From: Sinorhizobium terangae
GTDB lineage: Bacteria > Pseudomonadota > Alphaproteobacteria > Rhizobiales > Rhizobiaceae
Direction: 5' to 3'
Assembly: GCF_029714365.1 (NCBI RefSeq)
Contig: NZ_CP121659.1
Coordinates: 1,736,001-1,800,000, forward strand
Length of the DNA stretch: 64,000 bases
Shown piece by piece: positions 1 through 8,830 of the stretch (within the stretch, counting starts at the first letter, position 1; every line of letters starts with the position of its first letter). The position numbers were made by a program, and so were the translations under genes. The notes beneath the pieces are model-generated. The model did not search any database and had not been told where the DNA came from. It saw only the letters and a program-made list of their open reading frames with translations.

Positions 1-257
1 CAGTCCTTGTGCGCGACCCATTGCACTTCGGCCTCGTTCCGGCCGGCATAGGGATCTGCAATGATGCCCGCCTGCTGCAACGCGCTGTGCACATCGCCCG
101 GAAGCGCAATGGTGAGCGCGTGGCTGTTGTCGGTCGATGCAAGCAGCCAGTCACCGGACAAGTCGATGCGGATGGCGTCGCGGTTCAAGGTTTCGGAGGG
201 CATTTCCTCAAATCCATTCACTGGCCGGCGATCGAGGCCGACGTCATTCTTGTTCAT
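1..257 (-). CDS. Beta-mannosidase-like glycoside hydrolase family 2, N-terminal part only
   Basis: Only the first ~85 residues are inside the window; the gene runs off the left edge. The minus-strand frame reads DLSGDWLLAST, then LPGDVHSALQQAG, then DPYAGRNEAEVQWVAHKDW-like residues. This is the start of the jelly-roll sugar-binding domain of GH2 beta-mannosidases, where PG-x-VH and DPY-x-G-x-NE are characteristic. The family hydrolyses terminal beta-mannosides in the cytoplasm. It follows the ABC importer ATPase by 42 bases on the same strand, so it is probably the last gene of that operon and suggests a mannoside-containing substrate. The ATG at 257 has no strong ribosome binding site; an in-frame ATG at 203 is preceded by GAGGAA and is an alternative. 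Family call is fairly secure; substrate is inferred. Confidence 0.72.
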   Translation of the reverse strand, partial: MNKNDVGLDRRPVNGFEEMPSETLNRDAIRIDLSGDWLLASTDNSHALTIALPGDVHSALQQAGIIADPYAGRNEAEVQWVAHKD

Positions 258-299
258 TGCGAGCCCGGACAGCGTCGCCCGGGCTAAATATTGCTTCTC

Positions 300-1385
300 T
301 CAAATACGGTTTTCGCTGGCAGCGTCGAAAATCGAGGCGACCCCCATGTCGAAGGAAAGGCGCACGTTGGTGCCAGGCTTGTAGCGCCGCTGGCCGGCGA
401 TGCGCACGGACATCGATTGGCCGGCCAAGGTCAGCCACAAAAGGTTGTCGGCGCCCATCGGCTCTTCGATGTCGACGACAGCCTGATGCGCTGCATCTCC
501 TGCCGCAGCCTCATCGACCTTGACGTGCTCCGGCCGGAGCCCGAGCACGACCTTCTGCCCCGGCTGCAATCCTGCGCGCGCCGGATAGGCGGTGACATCG
601 AAGGCCACGCCATCGACCTGCACGAAGGTGCCGCCGTCCCTGGCGGCGACCTCGCCACGGAAGAAGTTCATCGATGGCGAACCGATAAAGCCGGCGACGA
701 AGAGGTTCTCCGGCGCGTTATAGATCGTCATCGGATCGGCAAGCTGCTGGATGACGCCACCCTTCATGACGGCGATGCGGTCGGCCAAGGTTAGCGCCTC
801 AATCTGGTCGTGGGTGACATAGATCATCGTGTTCTTGAGAGACTGGTGCAGTCGCTTGATTTCGACGCGCAGTTCCGAACGCAGCTTGGCGTCAAGGTTC
901 GACAGGGGCTCGTCGAAGAGGAAAACGTCGACGTCACGCACAAGTGCGCGCCCGATCGCCACGCGCTGGCGCTGGCCGCCGGAAAGCTCGGCGGGCTTGC
1001 GCTTCAGAAGCGGCTGGATCTGCAGGATTTCCGCAGCGCGTGCGACACGCTTGTCGATTTCCGCCTGCGGCACCCTGGCAACCTGGAGCCCGAAGGAAAG
1101 GTTCTTCTCGACCGACATCTGCGGGTAGAGCGCGTAAGACTGGAACACCATGCCGATGCCCCGGTCCTTCGGCTCCTCCCATGTGACATTGCGGTCCTTG
1201 ATGAAGATCTGCCCTTCCGAAACGTCAAGCAGGCCGGCGATGCAGTTCAAGAGCGTGGACTTGCCGCATCCGGACGAGCCGAGCAGGACAAGGAACTCGC
1301 CATGATTGATGTCGAGATTGAGCCTGTCGAGAACGGTGACGGCGCCGAAGTTCAGCGACAGGTCCCTGACTGAAACACTGGTCAT
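300..1385 (-). CDS. Sugar ABC importer ATP-binding protein (UgpC/MalK type)
   Basis: 361-residue ATPase that powers carbohydrate import from the inner face of the membrane. Walker A GSSGCGKSTLLN lies near residue 40, the signature LSGGQRQRVAIGRAL near 135, Walker B DVFLFDEPLSNLDAKLR follows, and the H-loop is in YVTHDQIEA. The last ~120 residues form the extra OB-fold (TOBE) regulatory domain typical of the MalK/UgpC subfamily, with GLRPEHVKV. It begins 6 bases after the second permease stop and is third of the transporter genes after the binding protein. The substrate is not shown by this subunit; the downstream beta-mannosidase points to an oligosaccharide. Confidence 0.93.
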   Translation of the reverse strand: MTSVSVRDLSLNFGAVTVLDRLNLDINHGEFLVLLGSSGCGKSTLLNCIAGLLDVSEGQIFIKDRNVTWEEPKDRGIGMVFQSYALYPQMSVEKNLSFGLQVARVPQAEIDKRVARAAEILQIQPLLKRKPAELSGGQRQRVAIGRALVRDVDVFLFDEPLSNLDAKLRSELRVEIKRLHQSLKNTMIYVTHDQIEALTLADRIAVMKGGVIQQLADPMTIYNAPENLFVAGFIGSPSMNFFRGEVAARDGGTFVQVDGVAFDVTAYPARAGLQPGQKVVLGLRPEHVKVDEAAAGDAAHQAVVDIEEPMGADNLLWLTLAGQSMSVRIAGQRRYKPGTNVRLSFDMGVASIFDAASENRI

Positions 1386-1391
1386 GCTTGC

Positions 1392-2336
1392 TTATCCTTT
1401 CACTGCGCCGGCGGCGATGCCGCGCACGAACAGCCGGCCGGAGATGAAGTAGATCGTCAGCGGCACGAGGCCGGTCAGCAGCGTTGCCGCCATGTTGACG
1501 TTGTATTCCTTCACGCCCTGCACCGAGTTGACGATGTTGTTGAGCTGCACGGTCATCGGGTAGTACTCCGGCCGCGTGAAAACCACGCCGAACAGGAAGT
1601 CGTTCCAGATGCCGGTCACCTGGAGGATCATTGCAACGACGAAGATCGGCAGCGACATCGGCAGCATGATCTTGAAGTAGATCGTCCAGAACCCGGCGCC
1701 ATCGACACGCGCCGCCTTGAACAACTCCTCGGGCAAGCCGGCGAAATAGTTGCGGAACAGGAGGGTCAGGATCGGCATGCCGAAGATCGTATGGACGATG
1801 ATGAGGCCTGTCAGCGTCCCGTAGACACCCATTTCCCTCAGCACGATCACAATCGGATAGATCATCACCTGATAGGGAATGAAGGCGCCGATAATGAGGA
1901 TGGTGAAAAACAGATCGGCCCCTTTGAAGCGCCAGTTCGCCAGCGCGTAGCCGTTCACCGAGGCGACCGCGATCGAGATGATCACCGAAGGAACGGTGAT
2001 GCGCACCGAATTCCAGAAGCCGCGCGAAAGCCCGTCGCAATTTAGGCCGGTGCAAGCCTGGGCCCAGGCCTTCACCCAGGGCTCGAAGGTGATTTCGATC
2101 GGAGGCGCAAAGATGTTGCCGATGCGAATCTCCGGCATGCCCTTGAGCGACGTCATGATCATCACGTAGAGCGGCAGCAGATAGTAGAGAGCGACTACGA
2201 ACAACGTGCCGTAGACGACGATGTTGCGGCGCGAGAGCGTTCTGCGCGGCTTGGCGCCGCGCGGGCCGGACGTGATCCTGCCGGGAACCGCTTCATACTC
2301 GATAACGGTGCTGTTGTTGGCGACGAGATTAAGCAC
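1392..2336 (-). CDS. Sugar ABC importer permease, MalG type
   Basis: 314-residue inner-membrane permease of the carbohydrate CUT1 family. A cytoplasmic N-terminus of about 35 residues precedes the first membrane span (VVYGTLFVVALYYLLPLYV), and about six spans follow. The EAA loop that docks on the ATPase is seen as LFKAARVDGAGFWTIYFKIM around residue 215. Its start overlaps the end of the upstream permease by 8 bases, which indicates translational coupling. The extracytoplasmic loop carries CTGLNCDG, a possible disulphide. Partner of the permease encoded just upstream. Confidence 0.92.
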   Translation of the reverse strand: MLNLVANNSTVIEYEAVPGRITSGPRGAKPRRTLSRRNIVVYGTLFVVALYYLLPLYVMIMTSLKGMPEIRIGNIFAPPIEITFEPWVKAWAQACTGLNCDGLSRGFWNSVRITVPSVIISIAVASVNGYALANWRFKGADLFFTILIIGAFIPYQVMIYPIVIVLREMGVYGTLTGLIIVHTIFGMPILTLLFRNYFAGLPEELFKAARVDGAGFWTIYFKIMLPMSLPIFVVAMILQVTGIWNDFLFGVVFTRPEYYPMTVQLNNIVNSVQGVKEYNVNMAATLLTGLVPLTIYFISGRLFVRGIAAGAVKG

Positions 2337-3237
2337 GCTTGCGACCTCCTCCGAATTCCAGATACGCCCACGGCACGATGATGATTGCGACCGTCACGAG
2401 CATCATGGTGGAGGCGGCAAAGCCCTGGCCCAGGTTCTGGGCCTGGAACATGTAATCGTAGACGTATTTGGCGGGCACTTCGGAGGCGATGCCGGGACCG
2501 CCGCTCGTCTGCGCCACGACGAGATCGTAAACCTTGACGATGCCGCTCGCGATGATGACGAGCGTCGTGATGAAGACGCCGCGCATCATCGGGATGATGA
2601 CCAGCACATACGTCTTCCACATCGGGATGCCGTCTACCCGCGCAGCCTTCCAGATATCTTCGTCGATGCCGCGCAACCCGGCGAGCATCAGGCACATGAC
2701 GAGGCCGGTGCCCTGCCAGAGCGCTGCGATCAGAATGCCGTAGATGACGATGTCGGAATTATAGAGCGGGTCGAAGTTGAAGTTCGTCCAGCCAAGCGAC
2801 CGCACGATCGACTGTATTCCGTATTGCGGATTGAGCAGCCATTGCCAGACCAGGCCCGTGACGATGAACGACAGGGCGAATGGATAGAGCATGATCGTTC
2901 GAAACGTATTTTCGAACCGGATCTTCTGATCCATCAGTGCCGCCAGCACAAAACCGATCACGAGGCTGAAAATCAGCGAGAAAAATCCGTAGATGGCAAG
3001 ATTCTCGATCGAGATGAGCCAACGCGGTGCCGCCCATAGCCGCTCATATTGGTCGAGGCCGACGAACGAAAGCCGTGGCAGCAGCTTCGAGTTGGTGAAG
3101 GAATAGAGAACCGTCCAGGCGGTGCCGCCGACGAAGATGACCACGGCTGTCAGGATCATCGGAATAGAGGCGATCTTCGCATTCAGGTTCCGCAACCACT
3201 GATTCGGGCGAGCCGAGCCGCGTGTTTGGCCTGTCAT
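2329..3237 (-). CDS. Sugar ABC importer permease, MalF type
   Basis: 302-residue permease, first membrane subunit of the importer. The reading frame stays open upstream to 3429, but the ATG at 3237 is preceded by a strong GGAGGAG seven bases away and gives a normal length, so it was chosen. Six predicted spans start at IPMILTAVVIFVGGTAW. The EAA loop reads DIWKAARVDGIPMWKTYVLV, and the final spans are followed by a short cytoplasmic tail GGGRKRA. It lies 218 bases downstream of the binding-protein gene, a gap that contains a perfect palindrome, and overlaps the next permease. Confidence 0.92.
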   Translation of the reverse strand: MTGQTRGSARPNQWLRNLNAKIASIPMILTAVVIFVGGTAWTVLYSFTNSKLLPRLSFVGLDQYERLWAAPRWLISIENLAIYGFFSLIFSLVIGFVLAALMDQKIRFENTFRTIMLYPFALSFIVTGLVWQWLLNPQYGIQSIVRSLGWTNFNFDPLYNSDIVIYGILIAALWQGTGLVMCLMLAGLRGIDEDIWKAARVDGIPMWKTYVLVIIPMMRGVFITTLVIIASGIVKVYDLVVAQTSGGPGIASEVPAKYVYDYMFQAQNLGQGFAASTMMLVTVAIIIVPWAYLEFGGGRKRA

Positions 3238-3417
3238 GTTTGCTCCTCCGGAACTGCAATGTTTCGATGGGCGGTACTCGCGGCGAAAAACGCCACCGCT
3301 CCCCGGCCGCCTCACCATCGTAATGGCCCCTGCCCGGCACATCTCTTGTACCGACACCAGCAGACGTCGGCACGGAGGCCTGGCGCGAACACGTCGTGCC
3401 GAATGGGGCATGAGGGC

Positions 3418-3439
3418 GGCCCCGCGCATGCGCGGGGCC
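3418..3439. promoter_or_regulatory. 22-base perfect palindrome between binding protein and permease genes
   Basis: GGCCCCGCGC-ATGC-type sequence that equals its own reverse complement over 22 bases. It lies 16 bases after the binding-protein stop codon and about 180 bases before the first permease. It has no T-run on the minus strand, so it resembles an mRNA-stabilising or attenuating hairpin that gives more binding protein than membrane subunits, as is common in ABC operons. The function is inferred. Confidence 0.55.
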
Positions 3440-3455
3440 CTTCAAGCGGCTGTAA

Positions 3456-4691
3456 TCAGTCCGCCGCCGCGATGATTTCGGCGAAGCGCTTTTGCGCATC
3501 CTCCGGCGTCATCGACGCGTTTGCGAAGAACTCGGAGAAGAGGTCCTCCTTCTGCTTCTGGCTGTCGGCGGACAGAAGCTGGTCGGTGCCCTTGATCACA
3601 TTGCCCTTGGCAAGGATATCGAGCCCCTTCTTCATGCAATCATTGGCGGCTGCGAGGTCCACGTCGCCGCGCACCGGCAGCGAGCCCTTCTTCAGGTTGA
3701 ACGCAACCTGCGTCTCCGGCTTCAGCAGGGTCGATGCCAACGCTTCCTGCGCCTTCGACTTTTCCTCATCGTCCAGCAGCGGGAAGTAGAATGCGTCACC
3801 GCCGGTCGAGATCACTTCGTTGACGCCGAGCCCCGGAAGGCAGGTGTAGTCGACACCGGCCTTCTGGCCTGCAAGCTGGAACTCACCCTGGGCCCAGTCA
3901 CCCATGATCTGGCCGCCGGCCTTGCCGGTGATGACGAGGTTGGTTGCCTGGTTCCAGTCTTGAACATTGCTGCCCTTCGACATGCGGCGCGCATCGTCGG
4001 CAGCCTTGAAGACCTTGGCGATCTCCGGACCTGCAGCCACTTCCTCGTCCTTCTGGGCGAAGACCTTCTCGAACGTGTCTTTTCCGGCGATCGCCACCAT
4101 CAGCACGTCGAAGGCACCTGCTGCCTGCCACGGCTGACCGCCGACGGCGAGCGGCACGATGCCGGCTTTTTCCAGTGCCGGTGCTGCCGCGACGAATTCA
4201 TCCCAGTTCTTCGGGACCGGGACGCCGGCCTGCTTGAAAGCGGCATTCGAAAGCCAGAGCCACTGCCACGAATGGATGTTGACGGGCGCGCAATAGATCT
4301 TGCCCTCGATGGTGCAGGACTCCAGCAGGCTTGCCGGCTTGATGATCTCCTTCCAGTTTTCGCGGGTGGCGAGATCCGTCAGGTCGCGCATCAGGCCCGC
4401 TTGTACGAGTTCTTCCGCCTGTCGGCCGTGGTTGAACTGGGTTGCACCCATCGGATCGCCGCCGGTGATGCGGCTGATCATGATCGGACGCGCGGTCCCG
4501 CCCGAGCCGGCGATTGCACCGTCGACCCACTTGTTGCCGGTCGCATCGAAAGCCTTGGCCAGTTCGGCGACCGCCGCGGCTTCACCGCCGGAAGTCCACC
4601 AATGCGTAACCTCCAGATCGGTGGCATTGGCCAGGCCGAATGGCAGGGCGACGGTTGCGGCCAAAGCGGCGGCCATGGAACGCAATTTCAT
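3456..4691 (-). CDS. Sugar ABC importer periplasmic binding protein
   Basis: 411-residue solute-binding protein of the extracellular family 1 (carbohydrate) type. A cleavable signal peptide MKLRSMAAALAATVALPFG with ANA near residue 23 directs it to the periplasm. The mature start TDLEVTHWWTSGGEAAAVAE is typical of the oligosaccharide/polyol binders, and NIHSWQWLW, NWDEFVAAA and MGDWAQGEFQ are family landmarks. It is the first gene of the operon, with a good GGAGGAG site before its ATG, and is divergent from the LacI regulator. Two cysteine pairs are possible disulphides. The ligand cannot be read from the sequence. Confidence 0.93.
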   Translation of the reverse strand: MKLRSMAAALAATVALPFGLANATDLEVTHWWTSGGEAAAVAELAKAFDATGNKWVDGAIAGSGGTARPIMISRITGGDPMGATQFNHGRQAEELVQAGLMRDLTDLATRENWKEIIKPASLLESCTIEGKIYCAPVNIHSWQWLWLSNAAFKQAGVPVPKNWDEFVAAAPALEKAGIVPLAVGGQPWQAAGAFDVLMVAIAGKDTFEKVFAQKDEEVAAGPEIAKVFKAADDARRMSKGSNVQDWNQATNLVITGKAGGQIMGDWAQGEFQLAGQKAGVDYTCLPGLGVNEVISTGGDAFYFPLLDDEEKSKAQEALASTLLKPETQVAFNLKKGSLPVRGDVDLAAANDCMKKGLDILAKGNVIKGTDQLLSADSQKQKEDLFSEFFANASMTPEDAQKRFAEIIAAAD

Positions 4692-5206
4692 GAGTTCTCC
4701 TCCCTCACTGTAACGTTGCCGTAAAAACTTAGTTCAAACGATTTTCCGACGCAACACCCACAACGAATAATTCGGGATATAATTTCTAATACAGCTTATG
4801 ATTGTACATGGCCCAACCTCAAAGGAGACAACATCGGCTTCGGCGCAGCGATGCGAGGCTCCAAATTCCTGCTGTACCGCATTGTTTCAAAGGACTTTTT
4901 TGGTCGAAACCAATCGCTAGGCACCTGGGTGGAGCTTCGCACATGCAATATCTCGCTTCGCAAGTGCAGGATTCAACCAGATGGTTATGTTCTTCGCAGT
5001 GCAGCAACAAAAATGCTCGACATCGCTACTGTATCGTTACAGATTTTGTTCCGCGACACAGCTCTGGGAAATCTGGCCACCGGTCACAATTCGTATATAA
5101 GGCGGGAACCGAGACGGATCGGGCGTGTTCGCAACGAAGCTGCGGGGCAAAGCGGGGTGCTTGATCGTGGCGGTTCGCACGAAGGTCTCATAAGGGGACG
5201 GGGCTG
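4692..5206. other. Divergent promoter region between binding-protein gene and lacI-type regulator
   Basis: 515 bases with lower GC than the flanks, especially 4720-4810 and 4860-5060. The only open frames are short and unlike real proteins in composition. It should hold promoters for both the transporter operon and the regulator, and the LacI operator; I could not single out a convincing palindromic operator by eye. Confidence 0.5.
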
Positions 5207-6277
5207 GTGACGGGAATGGACGGCAAGACGAAAAACAGGGCGGCGGCAGCGCCGCCACCGGACGGCGGTAGGCCGACGCTGAAGACGATCGCCTTCATGA
5301 CCGGTCTTGGGATCACCACGGTTTCCCGAGCGTTGAAGGATGCGCCCGACATCGGCGCCGAGACCAAGGAAAGGGTGCGCCTCGTCGCCAAGCAGATCGG
5401 CTACCAGCCGAACCGTGCCGGCGTGCGCCTCAGGACCGGCAAGACCAATGTCATCAGCCTCGTGCTGACGTTGGAGGAAGAGATCATGGGCATCACCAGC
5501 CCCATGGTCGTTGGCATCACCGAAATCCTCGCGGGCACGCAATATCATCTGGTGGTAACGCCTTACAGCTCCACAAAGGATCCGCTGGGGCCAATCCGCT
5601 ATATCCTCGACACGGGCGCCGCAGACGGCGTCATCATATCGCGGACGGAGCCGCACGATGCGCGCGTGACGCTGATGACCGAGCGCCGCCTGCCCTTTGT
5701 CACCCACGGCCGCACGGAAATGGGGATCGTCCACCCGTTCCATGACTTCGACAACGAACGTTTCGCCTATGAGGCGGTGCGCCGGCTCACCGAGCGCGGC
5801 AGACGCCGGCTGGTGCTGTTGGAGCCGCCGCCGAACCTCACCTTCCATTCCCACATGCGCACCGGCTTCGAGCGCGGGCTTAAGGATTTTGGTGCGGAGG
5901 CGGTGAGCTTCCACCATGTCAACATCGACCACAGCCTTGTCGCCATCCGCGACGCCTTCGAACAACTGATGCGCTCGGTCGATGCCCCGGACGGTATCGT
6001 TTCCGGCAGCGGCTCCGGCGCTGTCGCCCTGGTCGCGGCAATCGAATCAGCCGGAAAGAAGGTCGGCCCGGATGTCGACATGGTCACCAAGGTACCCAGC
6101 GACTTCCTGCGCTGGCTGCGCCCCGAAGTCATGACCATGTACGAGGACATCCGCCTTGCCGGGCGCGAGCTCGCCAAGGCCGTAATCGGCCACATCGAAG
6201 GAAAGCCACCCGAGACGCTGCAAAGTCTCAGTCAGCCGGAATTCCAGCGGCCCATGTCAAAGGCGCGGAAGGTATAG
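5207..6277 (+). CDS. LacI-family transcriptional regulator
   Basis: 356-residue repressor-type protein. The helix-turn-helix is in residues ~20-45 (PTLKTIAFMTGLGITTVSRAL), with the hinge helix region GYQPNRAGVRLRTGKT, then a periplasmic-binding-protein-like effector domain to the end. The first 18 residues form an unusual poly-Ala/Pro leader. GTG at 5207 and ATG at 5216 are both possible starts; AAGGGGACGGGG lies upstream. It is divergent from the sugar importer operon and is most likely its substrate-responsive regulator, which is the usual arrangement for this family. The effector is unknown. Confidence 0.9.
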   Translation: MTGMDGKTKNRAAAAPPPDGGRPTLKTIAFMTGLGITTVSRALKDAPDIGAETKERVRLVAKQIGYQPNRAGVRLRTGKTNVISLVLTLEEEIMGITSPMVVGITEILAGTQYHLVVTPYSSTKDPLGPIRYILDTGAADGVIISRTEPHDARVTLMTERRLPFVTHGRTEMGIVHPFHDFDNERFAYEAVRRLTERGRRRLVLLEPPPNLTFHSHMRTGFERGLKDFGAEAVSFHHVNIDHSLVAIRDAFEQLMRSVDAPDGIVSGSGSGAVALVAAIESAGKKVGPDVDMVTKVPSDFLRWLRPEVMTMYEDIRLAGRELAKAVIGHIEGKPPETLQSLSQPEFQRPMSKARKV

Positions 6278-6372
6278 CGGAGACGTCCGAGCTAATGCTT
6301 CCGCGCGGCGCCTCACTGCCTCGGAAGCGGCATGCCGCCGCCGTCGGTTAAATTGAGCACTGGGACAACCTC

Positions 6373-6386
6373 TACCATTAATGGTA
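6373..6386. promoter_or_regulatory. Perfect 14-base palindrome upstream of small ABM-like gene
   Basis: TACCATTAATGGTA is a perfect dyad about 36 bases before the ATG of the next gene, in a local AT-rich patch. It has the shape of an operator for a dimeric regulator, and overlaps the probable promoter. The regulator is unknown. Confidence 0.4.
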
Positions 6387-6421
6387 TTATTGAGCCTAAA
6401 AGCTGTATACGGGGGTGCATC

Positions 6422-6727
6422 ATGACGGCATACAACGTCGTTCGTTTCCGTACGAAGCCGGGCTCGGAGGATGAATTCGAGGAATGGTTCCGTAAACTCC
6501 GTCGCGATTTTGAGGGATTACGGAAAATGGCGCTCATCAAGACCGGCGAACGTTCCTACTGCTCGATCGGCGAATGGGAGAGTTTCGATCATATCGTTGC
6601 AGCGCGGCCCAAAATGATCAGCAATCTCGACAAGTTCCGCCACTCCCTCGAGGCGCAGGGAGAGGGCTCAGATGTCACGGACGCGGTTTCCGGTGAGGCA
6701 ATCTACGAGAGCGCGCCGACCAAATAG
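6422..6727 (+). CDS. Small antibiotic-biosynthesis-monooxygenase-like protein
   Basis: 101 residues. The start YNVVRFRTKPGSEDEFEEWFRKL, followed by a hydrophobic strand, fits the dimeric alpha-beta barrel (ABM) superfamily, whose members range from monooxygenases to heme- or quinone-related and purely structural proteins. No catalytic residue can be assigned. ATG at 6422 follows ACGGGGGTGC, a modest ribosome binding site; the longer frame from 6332 crosses the palindromic operator-like site and is unlikely. It stands alone between the LacI gene and a convergent small gene. The fold assignment is moderate; the function is unknown. Confidence 0.6.
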   Translation: MTAYNVVRFRTKPGSEDEFEEWFRKLRRDFEGLRKMALIKTGERSYCSIGEWESFDHIVAARPKMISNLDKFRHSLEAQGEGSDVTDAVSGEAIYESAPTK

Positions 6728-6831
6728 CGACGAAGGCGCACTGAGCAGATCTATTTGCCCGTGCTGTCGCCGGACCGGTTTCATTTGCAGTCTTCGCCTG
6801 TCGCGCCGGGAGGTCGCGGGAGGCGCCGACT

Positions 6832-7098
6832 TCACGCTCCGATAGTTGGCCAGTACTTGTCGTCCGTGAAATCGCCGGGAATGGGATTAAGCTGCTCGAG
6901 TTTCTCGGCGACGAATTCGATCTGCATCTTCGAAAATTGGATAGACTTCGGGATCGGCGAGCCGGTTGCGAGACTGCGAACCCGCCATTGCTCGTAGCCG
7001 GTTGCCTTTATCCGTCGATCCGCTTCCGCGCGGATGGTTGGGCTATCGGCGGACATGGCTTCATTGACTTTGCCGCCGTCGATCACTCTGAACTTCAT
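6832..7098 (-). CDS. Conserved-looking small hypothetical protein
   Basis: 88 residues if it starts at the ATG at 7098 (MKFRVIDGG). The frame is open for another 22 residues upstream, but those look non-coding. The middle section EADRRIKATGYEQWRVRSLATG is a charged amphipathic stretch and the end (FTDDKYWPTI) is aromatic; no signal peptide or membrane segment is present. No known family was recognised. Codon third-position GC is lower than in the neighbouring gnd gene. It is convergent with the ABM-like gene and lies 123 bases upstream of the gnd end on the opposite side. Confidence 0.5.
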   Translation of the reverse strand: MKFRVIDGGKVNEAMSADSPTIRAEADRRIKATGYEQWRVRSLATGSPIPKSIQFSKMQIEFVAEKLEQLNPIPGDFTDDKYWPTIGA

Positions 7099-7220
7099 GC
7101 TGGTATTCGATGATTTTCTGGTTGGAACTCTGGAGAAATTCAATCCGGAATTGCGTAGTTGCAAAGATTGGAGGTGGCGGCGAGCGCCGCCCCTCTATTT
7201 GAGCGAATTCCGATCCGGCC

Positions 7221-8651
7221 CTATGCGTTCAGCCCACTGCCCCACGGACCGTGGTGGCTATCGGCGCCATCGACGCGGTCGAAGCCGTGGGCGCCGAAGA
7301 AGTCGCGCTGCGCCTGGATGACGTTGGCCGTGCCGCGGCCGCGGCGGTAGCTGTCGAAATAGCCGAGCGCGGAGGCGAGCGCCGGTACCGGCAGACCGCC
7401 GAGCACGGCGGCGGAAACCACGCGGCGCAGCGCTCCGTCCGTCTCCTTGACCATCGCCGCAAAGGCCGGGGTCACGATCAGGTTCGCGGCATCCGGCGCC
7501 TTGGTAAAGGCCGTGGTGATCTCGTCGAGGAACTGCGAGCGAATGATGCAGCCGGCGCGCCAGATTTTTGCGATCGTCGGCATCGGCAGGTTCCAGCCGA
7601 ACTCCTTCGAGGCGGCCGACATCACCGCGAAGCCCTGCGCATAGGCCCCGATCTTGGCGGCAAGCAGTGCGTTTTCAAGATCCTTGAGGAAGGCCGCCTT
7701 ATCGGCCACCGTGAAGTCGCCGACCCGCGGCAGGCCGAGAATCTTCTCGGCTGCTTCACGCTCTTCCTTCATCGAGGAAATGCTGCGGGCGGCGACGGCT
7801 GCCTCGATGCCGGTCGCCGGAATGCCCATGTTCTGCGCCTCGATCACCGACCATTTGCCGGTGCCCTTCTGGCCGGCCTTGTCGAGGATCATGTCGACGA
7901 TCGGCTTGCCGGTCAGCGGGTCGGCGGCTTTCAGCACCTTTTCGGTGATTTCGATCAGATAGGAGTTCAGCCGGCCCTTGTTCCAGGCGCCGAAGACCTC
8001 GCCGATCTCGGCGGCGCTCATCTTCAGCCCGTCGCGCAGGATGCCGTAGATTTCGGCGATCATCTGCATGTCGGCATATTCGATGCCGTTGTGGATCGTC
8101 TTGACGAAGTGGCCGGCGCCGTTTTCACCGAGCCAGGCGACGCAAGGGTCGTTCTCGTATTTAGCGGCGATCGAGGTCAGCACCTTCTCGACGCGGCGGT
8201 AGGAGTCCTCCGTGCCGCCGACCATGATCGACGGACCATGACGCGCGCCCTCCTCGCCGCCGGAGACGCCCATGCCGATGAAGGTGAGGCCGGAATCCTT
8301 CAGCGCCTCGAAGCGGCGCATCGTGTCGCGGAAATTGGCGTTGCCGGCGTCGATCATGATGTCGCCCTTGGCAAGATAGGGCTTCAGGATCTCCATCTGC
8401 TGATCGACCGGGTCGCCGGCCTTGATCATGATGATGATCGGCCGTGGTGGGCGGATCGCGGCAACAAACTCTTCGATCGTCTCGCAGGGAACGATCTGCT
8501 CCTTGAGCGCACCGGCCTCGGCATAGAACTTGCGCGTCGCCTCGACCGTGCGGTTGAAGACCGCGACCTTGTTGCCCTTTTCAGCGATGTTGAGCGCGAG
8601 GTTCGACCCCATGACGCCGAGGCCGATAAGCCCGATTTCCGCCTGTGACAC
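7221..8651 (-). CDS. gnd: 6-phosphogluconate dehydrogenase, decarboxylating
   Basis: 476-residue cytoplasmic enzyme of the oxidative pentose phosphate pathway; it converts 6-phosphogluconate to ribulose 5-phosphate with CO2 and NADPH. The Rossmann start IGLIGLGVMGSNLALNIAEKG carries GxGxxG. NRT (residues ~33-35) binds NADP phosphate, and GVSGGEEGARHGPSIMVGG and GENGAGHFVKTIHNGIEY are the substrate and catalytic (Lys/Glu) blocks. The C-terminal IQAQRDFFGAHGF tail is characteristic. GTG at 8651 was chosen as the start because CGGAGG lies eight bases upstream and the length fits the family; the longer frame to 8795 has no family sequence. It is followed on the same strand by nothing obvious and preceded by fixS. 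Confidence 0.97.
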   Translation of the reverse strand: MSQAEIGLIGLGVMGSNLALNIAEKGNKVAVFNRTVEATRKFYAEAGALKEQIVPCETIEEFVAAIRPPRPIIIMIKAGDPVDQQMEILKPYLAKGDIMIDAGNANFRDTMRRFEALKDSGLTFIGMGVSGGEEGARHGPSIMVGGTEDSYRRVEKVLTSIAAKYENDPCVAWLGENGAGHFVKTIHNGIEYADMQMIAEIYGILRDGLKMSAAEIGEVFGAWNKGRLNSYLIEITEKVLKAADPLTGKPIVDMILDKAGQKGTGKWSVIEAQNMGIPATGIEAAVAARSISSMKEEREAAEKILGLPRVGDFTVADKAAFLKDLENALLAAKIGAYAQGFAVMSAASKEFGWNLPMPTIAKIWRAGCIIRSQFLDEITTAFTKAPDAANLIVTPAFAAMVKETDGALRRVVSAAVLGGLPVPALASALGYFDSYRRGRGTANVIQAQRDFFGAHGFDRVDGADSHHGPWGSGLNA

Positions 8652-8830
8652 GTGATTGCCTCCGTTGGAAGAAGAGCCACCGCGATCCGAACAGACACGC
8701 GGGATAGCCCCTCGATATTGATCTGCGCATGTTCGGTCCGCTCCGGAAGTGGATGGGCGGCTGGGGACATGCGGCGGCGGAGGTTCTTTTGGCACTCAAA
8801 TCGATTTACGACAAGCCACTCCTGCGAAAA

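Noticed and set aside
4802..5164. 120-codon plus-strand open frame in the transporter/LacI gap
   Set aside because: Low-complexity, Cys/His/Arg-rich composition with no ribosome binding site; it lies where divergent promoters are expected.
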